Assembly (NCBI GenBank): GCA_021781455.1
Contig: JAJXWV010000083.1
Span: 62,001 to 126,000, forward strand
Source: Acidobacteriota bacterium
Lineage (GTDB): Bacteria; Acidobacteriota; Thermoanaerobaculia; Gp7-AA8
Direction: 5' to 3'
DNA: 64,000 nucleotides
The notes beneath the pieces are model-generated. The model did no database searches. It was not told where the DNA came from and worked only from the letters and a program-made list of their open reading frames with translations. A program made the translations under genes and the position numbers. The first letter of the stretch is position 1. Every line of letters starts with the position of its first letter. This document shows, one piece after another, positions 55,901-63,599 of the stretch.

Positions 55901-56181
55901 GCGAGAACCTTGGCGACGTCTATGGCGAAGTCATCTCCTACGAGGGCCGGCCGACGCAGATGCAGATCGACCGGACCGACTCGCTGACCCGGGAGCTGGC
56001 CGACGTCGTCGCGCAGTTCGACGCCTGGGCCGCGAAGGAGCTGCCTGGGCTCAATTCGGCGCTGCAGGCAAAGAAGCTCGCACCGATCACAGTGATGACT
56101 CACGACGAGTGGCAGAAGAGCACTGCCCGGCAGGCCGCGTCGGATCCGCCGCAGAACGAGCGGTGGGCGGAACACGATTGA
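52975..56181 (+). CDS. Secreted BNR/sortilin-like beta-propeller protein
   Basis: A 1068-residue protein with a signal peptide (LSIIAAALVAAAGFAQ). It holds at least nine Asp-box (S-x-DGG-x-TW) repeats, for example STDGGETWTN, TSDGGKTWSK, STDGGATWTD and SDDGGRTWQL, forming one or two beta-propellers up to about residue 760. The rest is a beta-sandwich and helical C-terminal region. Such Vps10/sortilin-like bacterial proteins are common in Acidobacteriota and Bacteroidota, and their substrates are mostly unknown. The catalytic residues of sialidases are not evident. It overlaps the LolA-like gene (TGATG). Confidence 0.85.
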   Translation: MRMRTLELSIIAAALVAAAGFAQPQPAAPNAPVKVDSDTISGLGARNIGSATMSGRIAAIDAVHEGDRLTVYIGSASGGVWKSTNGGTTYKPVFDKEPVQSIGAVAVDPSNHKIVWVGTGESWTRNSVSIGDGIYKSTDGGETWTNMGLRNSERIAKVIVDPSDSNTVYACVPGKLWSDSDDRGLYKTSDGGKTWSKILKGSNLSTGCSMISLDRQNPKTIYAGLWDFRRKGWTFRSGGEGPDSPSGSGLFRSTDGGATWTDLNDKSAPGLPTKPWGRIAVTSAPSKPNVVYALIEAEPPKNGLYRSDDGGRTWQLRDRSQKMIWRPFYFANLIVDPKNENKVYKPDLGLIASNDGGNSFSDITGGAHGDFHDVWVDPNNTDHLIAGDDGGVWYSYDAGNRWWKAENLPVSQFYHVSVDMDRPYHVYGGLQDNSCWVGDSAYPGGITNAQWENMYGGDGFWMFVDPSDPDYIYAESQGGEIGRVNRKTHETRSLKPLPRYGEKRLRFNWNTPIFVSPTGTVYIGAQYLYRSNDHGQTWDRISPDLTTNDPAKQQQELSGGVTVDNSYAEMHTTIFAIAESPKNANVIWVGTDDGNVQITRDGGKTWTNVVANIPGLPKNAWVTTIDPSAFDEGTAYATFDMHTFGDMRPYAYRTADYGRTWTPVVSPDGPVRGFAHVIKQDLVNPDLLFLGTEFGLWVSLDGGKQWAQYKGGNMPDVAVDDLVIHPRDNDLVVATHGRGIWIIDDITPLRALTPEVLAKDAAFLVTQPAVQRIQAFGGWSNGDATYVGPNPHDGAVITYYQRRRHIFGDLNIEVLDSNGKRVGTVPASVRLGLNRTTWSMRVKPPQVPPGASALYGATMGPRVVPGTYTVKMTKNKEVYTTPLTVVIDPRASYTLADRQANFDLSMRVYSLLGDMKYATDRINGVRVALDQRAAKLPAGDALTRRLRTASNQVDELRKKIVATKEGGMITGEERLRENLGDVYGEVISYEGRPTQMQIDRTDSLTRELADVVAQFDAWAAKELPGLNSALQAKKLAPITVMTHDEWQKSTARQAASDPPQNERWAEHD

Positions 56182-56204
56182 GATCGATCCATTCGTAACG
56201 AAAG

Positions 56205-56235
56205 ACGGCCGGCAGCGATGCCGGCCGTTTTCTTT
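56205..56235 (+). terminator. Rho-independent terminator after the BNR gene
   Basis: A 10-bp perfect stem ACGGCCGGCA/TGCCGGCCGT with a GCGA loop is followed by TTTCTTT, 24 bp after the stop codon. Confidence 0.88.
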
Positions 56236-56240
56236 GAGGC

Positions 56241-56318
56241 GTAGGGACGCGCAGCAGCGCGTCCGCAACCCTGGGGGCATGCGACGAGAGGTGCGGACGC
56301 GCTGCTGCGCGTCCCTAC
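56241..56318. repeat. GTAGGGACGCGC palindromic repeat, copy 3
   Basis: A 78-bp palindrome with the same GTAGGGACGCGCAGCAGCGC arm as copies 1 and 2 lies directly after the BNR terminator. Confidence 0.9.
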
Positions 56319-56410
56319 GCCGCGGTGAAACCGGTTGCATGAAAGGTTTCGGTGCAGGATTGACGCTTCACCGACGGAATCTTGTCGGACGTGGCGTACA
56401 GTCACCGCCC

Positions 56411-56704
56411 ATGGTCAGGGATCGTCGGATCCGCTATATCCCCGAACGTGCTGCCGCCTGCCTCGCCTGTGCCTGCGAGGACCGCCGCAACGACGCCGCT
56501 CGTCACCTTCTCCGAAGCACCAACGCCCTGAGCTCGACCGGCGTTCTCGCCGCGATCGTCATCGCTGCGAGCGAGGCCCATCTGGAGATCGTCGAGCTCG
56601 CGCGCGCCGCGATCAACGAGCAACGGGAGCTCTGCCGGGAGCACGGGCCCTTCCGGTCCCACCGTTGCGGTGATCACGGGCTGGCGGCGTTGCAGCGACC
56701 GTAG
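56411..56704 (+). CDS. Possible small protein of unknown function
   Basis: An ORF of 97 residues from ATG 56411 (MVRDRRIRYIPERAAACLAC). It is Cys/Arg-rich at the start, has a hydrophobic Ala-rich helix in the middle (GVLAAIVIAASEAHLEIVEL), and ends His/Arg-rich. No family is recognised, no strong ribosome-binding site is seen, and an overlapping minus-strand ORF exists. It may be spurious. Confidence 0.3.
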   Translation: MVRDRRIRYIPERAAACLACACEDRRNDAARHLLRSTNALSSTGVLAAIVIAASEAHLEIVELARAAINEQRELCREHGPFRSHRCGDHGLAALQRP

Positions 56705-56714
56705 TAAGAGCGAT

Positions 56715-57039
56715 CAATGATTATGGCTCTCCACGATTTTCAGTGGATTCGCGTGGATATCAGTGGATTCGCGTGGATAGTGGAGAAGGGCGCTCCAGCC
56801 GCGGAGCGGCGAAATCCAAGTAGCCCAATGCCTCAGCGTTGGGATGATTGGTACCCTATCCAGCGTACGAGCCGCGGAGCGGCGGCATCTCCGAGAGACC
56901 AATGTCGCCGCTCCGCGGCTTAACGCTGTGCCTCGCTTCATCCCCCAAGGCTCACGCCTTGGGCTAATGAGATTTCGCCGCTCCGCGGCTCAACGGCGAG
57001 GCTTCATCCACTGAAAATCCCGAAGCGCCATGGTCAATT
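56715..57039. mobile_element. MITE-like non-autonomous element with terminal inverted repeats
   Basis: The ends are inverted copies of each other: the left end (CAATGATTATGGC then GATTTTCAGTGGAT) and the right end read on the other strand (CAATTGACCATGGC then GATTTTCAGTGGAT) match over about 34 bp. Inside are a tandem 20-bp repeat (CAGTGGATTCGCGTGGATA), four copies of GCCGCGGAGCGGCG (two per strand), and hairpins such as CCCAAGGC...GCCTTGGG. No transposase is encoded. The right end reaches the 3' end of the dinB-like gene. Confidence 0.72.
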
Positions 57040-57498
57040 GTCCGGCCACTTCGCCGCAGGCTTCCCCATCCAGACCCAGGCGATGAAGTCGAGCGTCGGC
57101 GGCTCGGATCCCATTTCGCGGAGCTTCGTCAGCACCTGTCCGCGATGGTTCGTGCTGTGCCACGGCACCTGCATGAGGGTTTCGGCAACGGTGCTGTCAT
57201 GGACCGTTCCGAACTGAGCGCTCAGTCGTTCCGCCCAGGGCAGGACTGCGATCTGGTCGAGTTTCTCCTCCGTCAGTCCGGCGAGAAAGCGGGCCATTCG
57301 CCGGTGCTGCTCGCGTCCCCAGCGCGCCAGGGCAGCGCTGTCTTCGAAGGCGGACACTTCCTTGTACTTCAGCTCCGCGCGCGTCCAGATCGTGAAGTAC
57401 GCGCTCTGCACGGCGTGAATGTGGTGCAGGCGCTCGCGAATGCCGGAGTCCGCGGCGGTTCGGTCGTTCGACAGCACCGCTCCGAATACGCTTGTCAT
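57034..57498 (-). CDS. DinB family protein
   Basis: A 154-residue four-helix-bundle protein of the DinB/YfiT type. The helices GIRERLHHIHAVQSAYFTIW, WGREQHRRMARFLAGL and ETLMQVPWHSTNHRGQVLTK carry the three expected metal-binding His residues (LHHIH and the PWHSTNHRGQ motif). Members include metal-dependent thiol transferases and hydrolases; the substrate is unknown. ATG at 57498 gives a compact protein that lacks part of the usual first helix, so the true start could lie upstream in the open frame. The gene is divergent from the amino acid permease; its last codons overlap the end of the MITE-like element. Confidence 0.82.
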   Translation of the reverse strand: MTSVFGAVLSNDRTAADSGIRERLHHIHAVQSAYFTIWTRAELKYKEVSAFEDSAALARWGREQHRRMARFLAGLTEEKLDQIAVLPWAERLSAQFGTVHDSTVAETLMQVPWHSTNHRGQVLTKLREMGSEPPTLDFIAWVWMGKPAAKWPDN

Positions 57499-57640
57499 GC
57501 CACGCGCTCGAATCGGACTGGAAAGCCCGCTCCACGCGATCGAAAGGCGGGAGCCCTCTGCGCTCTCTCCCACTCTTTTCCCCAAACCTGCCTCGTCCTG
57601 TGCGAACATTCCGCGACCAAAACGGCCTGCGGAGGTTCTG

Positions 57641-59218
57641 TTGAGCACTGCAATCGCAACGGAAGGGCAGTCGACCGGCGGATTCGTCCGGGATCTGGGG
57701 CTGCTCGATTCGACGATGATCGTGGCCGGGTCAATGATCGGCTCCGGCATCTTCATCGTCCCCTCGGGAATCGCGCGGCAGGTCGGCTCGGCCGGATGGC
57801 TCATCGCCGTCTGGATCGTGACCGGCCTTCTGACGATCGCCGCCGCGCTGGCCTACGGTGAGCTGGCTTCGATGATGCCGCACGCCGGGGGACAGTACGT
57901 CTACCTCCGCGAATCGTATTCGCCACTGCTCGGCTTCCTCTACGGATGGACCCTGTTTCTGGTCATCCAGACCGGCACCATCGCCGCTGTGGCGGTGGCC
58001 TTCGCGCGTTATCTCGGCGTGCTCCTTCCGTGGATCTCACCGACGAACTGGATCGTCGCGCCGATCGACATCTCCAGGACGTACGCCATCAGCCTCTCCA
58101 CCCAGCAGCTGATCGGCGTGGTCATGCTGGTCGCGCTGACGTTCTTCAACACCTTCGGCGTTCACATCGGCAAGCTCATTCAGAACACGTTCACGTCCGC
58201 GAAGACTCTGTCGCTGATCGCACTGATCATCCTCGGCATCTTCATCGGCCGGAACAGCGGAGCGATCTCTGCGAACTTCGGCAGCCACTTCTGGTCGCCG
58301 CGGAATGCCGTGACGATCCAGCCGGAGATCTCCGGCCTTCCGGCGGCCATCGCCTCCGCCGGTATCTTCGGCATGCTCATCGCCTTTTGCGTGTCGCAGG
58401 TGGGATCGCTCTTCTCGGCCGACGCCTGGAACAACATCACCTTCACCGCAGGGGAGGTGAAGAACCCGAAGCGCAACATCCCGCTGTCGCTGGCCCTGGG
58501 CGTCGGGCTGGTCATCACGCTCTACGTTCTCGCCAATGTCGCCTATGTCTGCGTGCTTCCACTGGAACAGATCCAGGGTGCGCCCGACGACAAGGTGGCC
58601 ACAGCGGCCCTCCAGCACATGTTCGGGCCTGTAGCGGCGCTGATCATGGCCGTGGCCATCGTCGTCTCGACCTTCGGCTGCAACAACGGCCTGATTCTGG
58701 CCGGGGCGCGCGTCTACTACGCGATGGCGAAGGACCGGCTGTTCTTCAAGGCCACCGGAAAGCTGAACAAATACCACGTGCCAGCCACGGGACTGGCACT
58801 GCAGTGCGTGTGGGCCGCGCTTCTGGTGCTGCCGCGGACTCGATTGCGCGATGCGGCGGGCGCGCCGCTGCTCGACCCGGCCACGCATGCTCCGCAATAT
58901 GGCAACCTCTACAGCAACCTCCTCGACTACGTCGTCTTCTCGGTGCTGATCTTCTACGTTCTGACCATTGCCGGCGTCTTCATCCTCCGGCGCAAGCGTC
59001 CCGATGTCGAGCGGCCGTACAAGGCCTTCGGTTATCCACTGGTACCGATCGCGTACATCGTCGCGGCGCTGGTCATCCTGACCGTTCTCCTGCTATATCT
59101 GACGTCGACCACATGGCCCGGACTGCTGATCGTCCTGACCGGTATTCCGGTTTACTTCCTCTGGCGGTGGAGGAACGGCTCGAAGGCCGACTCCGCCACG
59201 GAGGGCATTTCCGCCTGA
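57641..59218 (+). CDS. APC-family amino acid permease
   Basis: A 525-residue transporter with 12 predicted helices. The APC consensus MIVAGSMIGSGIFIVPSGIA opens helix 1, and GAAxGE-like ITFTAGEVKNPKRNIPLSLA follows helix 6. It resembles LAT-type amino acid/polyamine exchangers. The start is TTG 57641, five bases after a perfect GGAGG; the track start at 57419 would run through DinB-antisense sequence and is rejected. A second APC permease follows 45 bp later, so the two probably form an operon. Confidence 0.92.
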   Translation: MSTAIATEGQSTGGFVRDLGLLDSTMIVAGSMIGSGIFIVPSGIARQVGSAGWLIAVWIVTGLLTIAAALAYGELASMMPHAGGQYVYLRESYSPLLGFLYGWTLFLVIQTGTIAAVAVAFARYLGVLLPWISPTNWIVAPIDISRTYAISLSTQQLIGVVMLVALTFFNTFGVHIGKLIQNTFTSAKTLSLIALIILGIFIGRNSGAISANFGSHFWSPRNAVTIQPEISGLPAAIASAGIFGMLIAFCVSQVGSLFSADAWNNITFTAGEVKNPKRNIPLSLALGVGLVITLYVLANVAYVCVLPLEQIQGAPDDKVATAALQHMFGPVAALIMAVAIVVSTFGCNNGLILAGARVYYAMAKDRLFFKATGKLNKYHVPATGLALQCVWAALLVLPRTRLRDAAGAPLLDPATHAPQYGNLYSNLLDYVVFSVLIFYVLTIAGVFILRRKRPDVERPYKAFGYPLVPIAYIVAALVILTVLLLYLTSTTWPGLLIVLTGIPVYFLWRWRNGSKADSATEGISA

Positions 59219-59263
59219 TGTGAATCGGTTCAAACAACTCACAACGAACTTCAGGAGATACGC

Positions 59264-60802
59264 ATGAGGAATCTTTTTGCGAGGAAACCGCTGGAGGTGC
59301 TCCTCGAAGAGATGAAGGGCGAGCACCGGTTGCGCCGTGTTCTCGGTCCCGTGCAGCTGACCAGCCTCGGCGTCGGGGCGATCATCGGCGCCGGCATCTT
59401 CGTCGCCACGGGGGCTGCGGCTCACAACGTCGCCGGACCGGCGTTGATGTTGTCATACGTCGTTTCCGGCATCACCTGTGTCTTCGCCGCGCTCTGCTAT
59501 GCCGAGTTCGCGTCGATGGTGCCGGTGGCCGGCTCCGCGTACACATACGCCTATGCCACGCTCGGCGAGCTGTTCGCCTGGATTATCGGCTGGGATCTCG
59601 TTCTCGAGTACGCGGTCGGCAGCGCCACCGTCGCGACGGGCTGGTCGGGATACTTCCAGAACGTTCTGGCGAAGCTCGGGATCACCCTCCCCGCCGCAGT
59701 GCAAAGCAGTCCCTGGCGTTTCGACGACGGCCGCTTCGTCTCCACCCACTCGTACATCAACCTGCCGGCGATCGTGATCGTCATGATCGTCACCATGATC
59801 CTGGTCAAGGGAATTCAGGAGAGCGCCTCGTTCAACGCCGCGATGGTCATGATCAAGGTGGCCGCGGTCATCATGGTCGTGATCGTCGGCGCGTTCTACA
59901 TCCACAAAGCGAACTGGCATCCCTTCGCGCCGTACGGCTGGACCGGCATCACCTTCTTCGGCAAACACATCGCCGGTCAGACCAACGCAGGCGGCCAGCC
60001 GGTGGGCATGCTGGCCGGGGCGGCAATCATCTTCTTTGCGTACATCGGCTTCGACTCGGTCTCGACGCACACCGAGGAAGCGAAGAACCCGCAGCGCGAC
60101 GTGCCGATCGGGATCGTGGTCTCGCTGATCGTCTGTACGGTCCTCTACATCCTGGTCGTGGCCGTCCTGACCGGAATGGAGAAGTACGACAAGCTCGACA
60201 TCAACGCTCCGGTGAGTCTCGCCTTCAAGAGCGCGGGAGTGGGATGGGCCGAGGGCATCATTGCTCTGGCCGGCGTGGCCGGAATCACCTCGGTGCTGCT
60301 GGTGATGATGCTTTCCGGCCCGCGAGTCTTCCTGGCGATGGCGCGCGACGGCCTGGTCTCCCGCAAATTCTTCGCCGACGTGCATCCGCGCTTCCGTACA
60401 CCGTGGAAGTCGACGATTCTCATCGGCATCGGCGTGATCATCATGGCCGGGCTTCTCCCGATCGACGCCCTGCTGCTGCTGACCAACATCGGAACGCTCT
60501 TCGCCTTCGTGATCGTCTGTGCGGCCGTGCTGATCATGCGGAAGAAGTATCCGGACGCCGAGCGGCCCTTCCGTTGCCCGTGGGTGCCGTTCGTTCCCAT
60601 CATGGGCGTGCTGGCCTGCCTGATGCTGATGTTCTCGCTGCCGTGGGACAACTGGGTGCGGCTGTTCGGCTGGATGGCGATCGGCCTCTGCATCTACTTC
60701 TTCTACGGCCGCAAGCACAGCGTCATGGCCACGCACCTGGAGCACGAAATCGCCGCGCATGGTGCCGGCGGAGCGTACGTGTCCGGAGTCAACGAGCCTT
60801 AA
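59264..60802 (+). CDS. APC-family cationic amino acid transporter (CAT/YfnA-like)
   Basis: A 512-residue permease with 12 helices. It has the CAT-type N-terminus HRLRRVLGPVQLTSLGVGAI followed by IGAGIFVATGAAAH, and the conserved FFAYIGFDSVSTHTEEAKNP between helices 6 and 7. The C-terminal region RPFRCPWVPFVPIMGVLACL fits the CAT subfamily. It imports amino acids, possibly lysine, arginine or branched-chain ones. ATG 59264 follows a CAGGAGA site. It completes a two-permease operon. Confidence 0.92.
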   Translation: MRNLFARKPLEVLLEEMKGEHRLRRVLGPVQLTSLGVGAIIGAGIFVATGAAAHNVAGPALMLSYVVSGITCVFAALCYAEFASMVPVAGSAYTYAYATLGELFAWIIGWDLVLEYAVGSATVATGWSGYFQNVLAKLGITLPAAVQSSPWRFDDGRFVSTHSYINLPAIVIVMIVTMILVKGIQESASFNAAMVMIKVAAVIMVVIVGAFYIHKANWHPFAPYGWTGITFFGKHIAGQTNAGGQPVGMLAGAAIIFFAYIGFDSVSTHTEEAKNPQRDVPIGIVVSLIVCTVLYILVVAVLTGMEKYDKLDINAPVSLAFKSAGVGWAEGIIALAGVAGITSVLLVMMLSGPRVFLAMARDGLVSRKFFADVHPRFRTPWKSTILIGIGVIIMAGLLPIDALLLLTNIGTLFAFVIVCAAVLIMRKKYPDAERPFRCPWVPFVPIMGVLACLMLMFSLPWDNWVRLFGWMAIGLCIYFFYGRKHSVMATHLEHEIAAHGAGGAYVSGVNEP

Positions 60803-60808
60803 AGGCGA

Positions 60809-60895
60809 GTGCTGAGTACTGAGTGCTGAGTACTGAGTCGATGGACTCGTACTCGAAGTGACTCAGTACTCAGCACTCAGTACTCAGCACTCTTT
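60809..60895. repeat. Heptamer tandem hairpin, ACTCAGN family, with T-run
   Basis: GTGCTGA/GTACTGA x4 (60809-60836) face four ACTCAGT/ACTCAGC units (60861-60888) followed by ACTCTTTT. It starts 7 bp after the permease stop and ends before the convergent rhodanese gene. It could terminate transcription. Confidence 0.92.
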
Positions 60896-60900
60896 TCAGG

Positions 60901-61794
60901 TCACTTCCCGACGGTCGGCGTGTCCGGCGCCTTGCTCCACTCGAAATAGGAGCCGTCGTAGAGCTGCACGTCGTGTCCGAGATAGCGCAGCGTGAAGTAA
61001 TCGACCGAGGCTTCCATCCCGGTACGGCAGTACGTCACGACGGGCGCATCGTCCTTCACACCGGCGTCGCGATAGACCGCGCGCAGCTCGTCTTCGGGGC
61101 GGAGCAGCGGCACCGTGTCAGCGGTGAGGTTCTTCGAGGAAGGCACGTTGACCGCGCCGGGGATGTGTCCGGCCCGCGTGATGTCCTCACCCGCTTCTGC
61201 GGCGGTGAAGAACTCCACGGGACGGGCATCGACGATGGCGGCCTTGGGAGCTCCGGCTTGCGCGGCCTGCGCCAGGCCTTTCATCGCGTCGAGCTTGACG
61301 AGGACAGCCGGATCGGGGTGCGCCCTGAAGGAACCGAGCGTGGTGAGCTTCATTCCGGCTTCGACGGGGTGTTTTTCCTCGACCCACTTCGCGTAGCCGC
61401 CGTCGAGTAACGCGCAGTCGCCGCGGCGGCCGAGGTACTCGAGCGTCATGAAGGCGCGGGCAGCCGGAACGATCTCACGGCCATAAATGACGATGCGACC
61501 CCTGTCCGAAAGCCCTGCGTCCGCGAAGACTTCTTGGAGTTTGGCGGCATCCGGCAATTCGTTGGGGATTCCGTCGCGCGTCGTCACCAGGTCGCGCAAG
61601 GCGATGAACTTCGCGCCGGGGATGTGCCCCTCGCCGAAGTTGTCGGAGTCGGTGACGTCGATGATCGTCACCGCCGGATCGTTGAGGTGCTTCGCGAGCC
61701 AGAGGGTGGAGACGAGCAAGTCGCGCCGCTCCGCGGCGAATGAGGAAGCGGCAATGAGGAGCACGGCGAAGAAGAAGGCGAAATGTCGTCGCAT
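60901..61794 (-). CDS. Periplasmic tandem-rhodanese sulfurtransferase
   Basis: A 297-residue protein with a signal peptide (FAFFFAVLLIAASSFAA) and two rhodanese domains. The C-terminal domain has the active-site loop VVTYCRTGMEAS with the catalytic Cys. The N-terminal domain carries IVIYGREIVPAA in the same place and is inactive, as usual for tandem thiosulfate or mercaptopyruvate sulfurtransferases. It would transfer sulfane sulfur to cyanide or thiols in the periplasm. ATG 61794 follows GGAGG on the minus strand, so the track start at 61827 is not used. Confidence 0.92.
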   Translation of the reverse strand: MRRHFAFFFAVLLIAASSFAAERRDLLVSTLWLAKHLNDPAVTIIDVTDSDNFGEGHIPGAKFIALRDLVTTRDGIPNELPDAAKLQEVFADAGLSDRGRIVIYGREIVPAARAFMTLEYLGRRGDCALLDGGYAKWVEEKHPVEAGMKLTTLGSFRAHPDPAVLVKLDAMKGLAQAAQAGAPKAAIVDARPVEFFTAAEAGEDITRAGHIPGAVNVPSSKNLTADTVPLLRPEDELRAVYRDAGVKDDAPVVTYCRTGMEASVDYFTLRYLGHDVQLYDGSYFEWSKAPDTPTVGK

Positions 61795-62031
61795 GGCGAA
61801 CCTCCGGCTGACAGTTTGCGTCAGCATAAGACCATAATGCCACGGTGATCACGATAACGGCGTGATAGGCATTGCTCGCCACCTCATTCGTCAGGAGATG
61901 GAAACTTCGGCGCGGTCTCCACGGAATGGCCGCCTGGCGTCGCAGGCCGCCGTGCTTCCGCAGAATCCTTCGACTCGGTTGATGTCGAACGACCTTTCGC
62001 ACACTCGCTATTTGCGCTCGGCGTAAGGTCG

Positions 62032-63426
62032 CTATTCCACCGCCGCAACCATGTACTGTTCGAGCTTTCCGTCGGGCATCGCATAGGTCCAGGCCCGCAC
62101 GGTCTTCTGTGCGAAGCGGACGCGGTAGCGGCGCAGGGTCATGCCGCCGCGGAGCGCCTGCGATTGCTGCGTGAATTCCTGCGGCTTGCCGAGCGGGCCA
62201 AGGCTGGAGGCGAAGTCCTTCAGCGCCTGTTCGCTGAAATAGGCATTGGCGTTCGCGGTGAAAAGCGATCGGTCGATCTTGCCGTGCTGCAGTCCTTCGA
62301 AGATCTGTTTTGCCTGATCGAGCGCCTTCCCGGCCGCCGGGTCCTTTTCGGCGAAGAGGATGTCGGCGATGCGGGTGCCGAGCTGCTCGGAGGCCGTGGT
62401 GGCGTCGAGGTTGGTCAGCACGACCACGGCCGCGCGCTGGTCGGGGTAGACGCGGTTGTTGGCCGTGAAGCCCGACACCTCGCCGCCGTGGGAAATGACC
62501 CGGCGTCCGTCGGTCATGCCGACCGACACGCCTAACCCATACCGCGCTCCCACGCCGTTGGCCAGCAGGGCTTCCGATTCCATCTGGCGGTACGAGGCGG
62601 GCTGCAGCACGGTCTGGTCGATCATGGAGACGTCCCAGCGCGCCAGGTCGCCGGCGGTCATGGCCAGTTCACCGGCGGCGAACATCCATCCTCGGCCTTC
62701 TTTCGGCGCAGGGCGCAGCGGGCCTAGCGCATAGCGAAGATAGCGCTGCGGCTCGCCTGGCCCGAGCGGCGCCGCGTCCGAGTCGAACACGCTGGTCATG
62801 TTCAGCGGCCCGAATATGTTCTTTTGCAGGAATTCGAGCAGCGGCGTGGCGCTGACCTTCTCCACGATCTGCCCGGCGATCACGTAATTGGTGTTGCTGT
62901 ACTGGTAGCGGGTCCCGGGCTCGAAATCGAGCGGCTTTTTCGCCCATCCGTCCAGGATGGCCTGGGCCGTGGTCGGCTGCAGCATCATCGGCATCACGTA
63001 GTCCTGCGGCCAGAAGTCCTGGTATCCGGAGGTCATGGAGAGGATCTCGCGAATGGTGACGTCGTTGGCGCGGGTCAGGTCGGGGAACCAGCGCACGAGC
63101 TTGTCGTCGAGGGAGAGCTTCCCCTGCTGCTCGAGGAGCAGCACCGCCGCAGCGGTGAACTGCTTGCTGATCGAGCCGATGCTGTAGCGCATCTCGGGAC
63201 TGGCCGCAGTCTTCGACTCGAGGTCCGCCGTCCCGTATGCGTGGACGTAGGCGATCTTTCCGTCACGGACGACGGCGATGGATGCGCTCGGCGCTCCGGT
63301 TTTGGCGATGATCTCGGTGGCAGCCTTGTCGATCCTGTCGCGCATCTCGGCCGGAATGGCCTCCTGCGCCGAGAGCGGTGCGGCGATGGCGATGAGAACA
63401 AGCGCAAATCGTACGGCAAGGCGCAT
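62032..63426 (-). CDS. Secreted serine hydrolase of the class C beta-lactamase family
   Basis: A 464-residue protein with a signal peptide (FALVLIAIAAPLSAQ). The nucleophile motif S-x-x-K is SISK in YSIGSISKQFTAAA, the Y-x-N motif is YSN in YQYSNTNYVIAGQ, and the third element is HGGEVSGF. About 110 residues follow the catalytic domain. The family includes esterases, D-aminopeptidases and peptidoglycan-related hydrolases; true beta-lactamase activity is not implied. It is a single minus-strand gene after a promoter-sized gap. Confidence 0.9.
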   Translation of the reverse strand: MRLAVRFALVLIAIAAPLSAQEAIPAEMRDRIDKAATEIIAKTGAPSASIAVVRDGKIAYVHAYGTADLESKTAASPEMRYSIGSISKQFTAAAVLLLEQQGKLSLDDKLVRWFPDLTRANDVTIREILSMTSGYQDFWPQDYVMPMMLQPTTAQAILDGWAKKPLDFEPGTRYQYSNTNYVIAGQIVEKVSATPLLEFLQKNIFGPLNMTSVFDSDAAPLGPGEPQRYLRYALGPLRPAPKEGRGWMFAAGELAMTAGDLARWDVSMIDQTVLQPASYRQMESEALLANGVGARYGLGVSVGMTDGRRVISHGGEVSGFTANNRVYPDQRAAVVVLTNLDATTASEQLGTRIADILFAEKDPAAGKALDQAKQIFEGLQHGKIDRSLFTANANAYFSEQALKDFASSLGPLGKPQEFTQQSQALRGGMTLRRYRVRFAQKTVRAWTYAMPDGKLEQYMVAAVE

Positions 63427-63497
63427 TGATTCCTCCCGATTGGACGGTGGGATTCTAACGTGTCATTCCGATGTGACAAACGTTCAGAAGAGAGATG

Positions 63498-63554
63498 TTG
63501 AATGTTCAATGTTCAACGTTGAATGGACGGGGGAAGGCCGGATTCATTCAACAC
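63498..63554. repeat. Heptamer tandem array (TTGAATG) with partial inverted arm
   Basis: TTGAATG, TTCAATG, TTCAACG, TTGAATG (63498-63525) with a short opposite arm ATTCATTCAACA at 63542-63553. It lies in the divergent region between the serine hydrolase and the last gene. Confidence 0.8.
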
Positions 63555-63599
63555 TCCGCATTCGTCCTCTTGTTTGCGGACGCGATAAACTCCGAGGTA

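Noticed and set aside
53704-56340. 878-residue minus-strand ORF opposite the BNR protein
   Set aside because: Antisense shadow that runs through a terminator and a palindromic repeat.
57419-57640. N-terminal extension of the first APC permease
   Set aside because: It is antisense to dinB and lacks transporter features; TTG 57641 follows a perfect GGAGG.
62032-63426. Antibiotic-resistance beta-lactamase
   Set aside because: Only the general SxxK / YxN / HGG family motifs are present; this family is mostly esterases and peptidases, so resistance is not supported.
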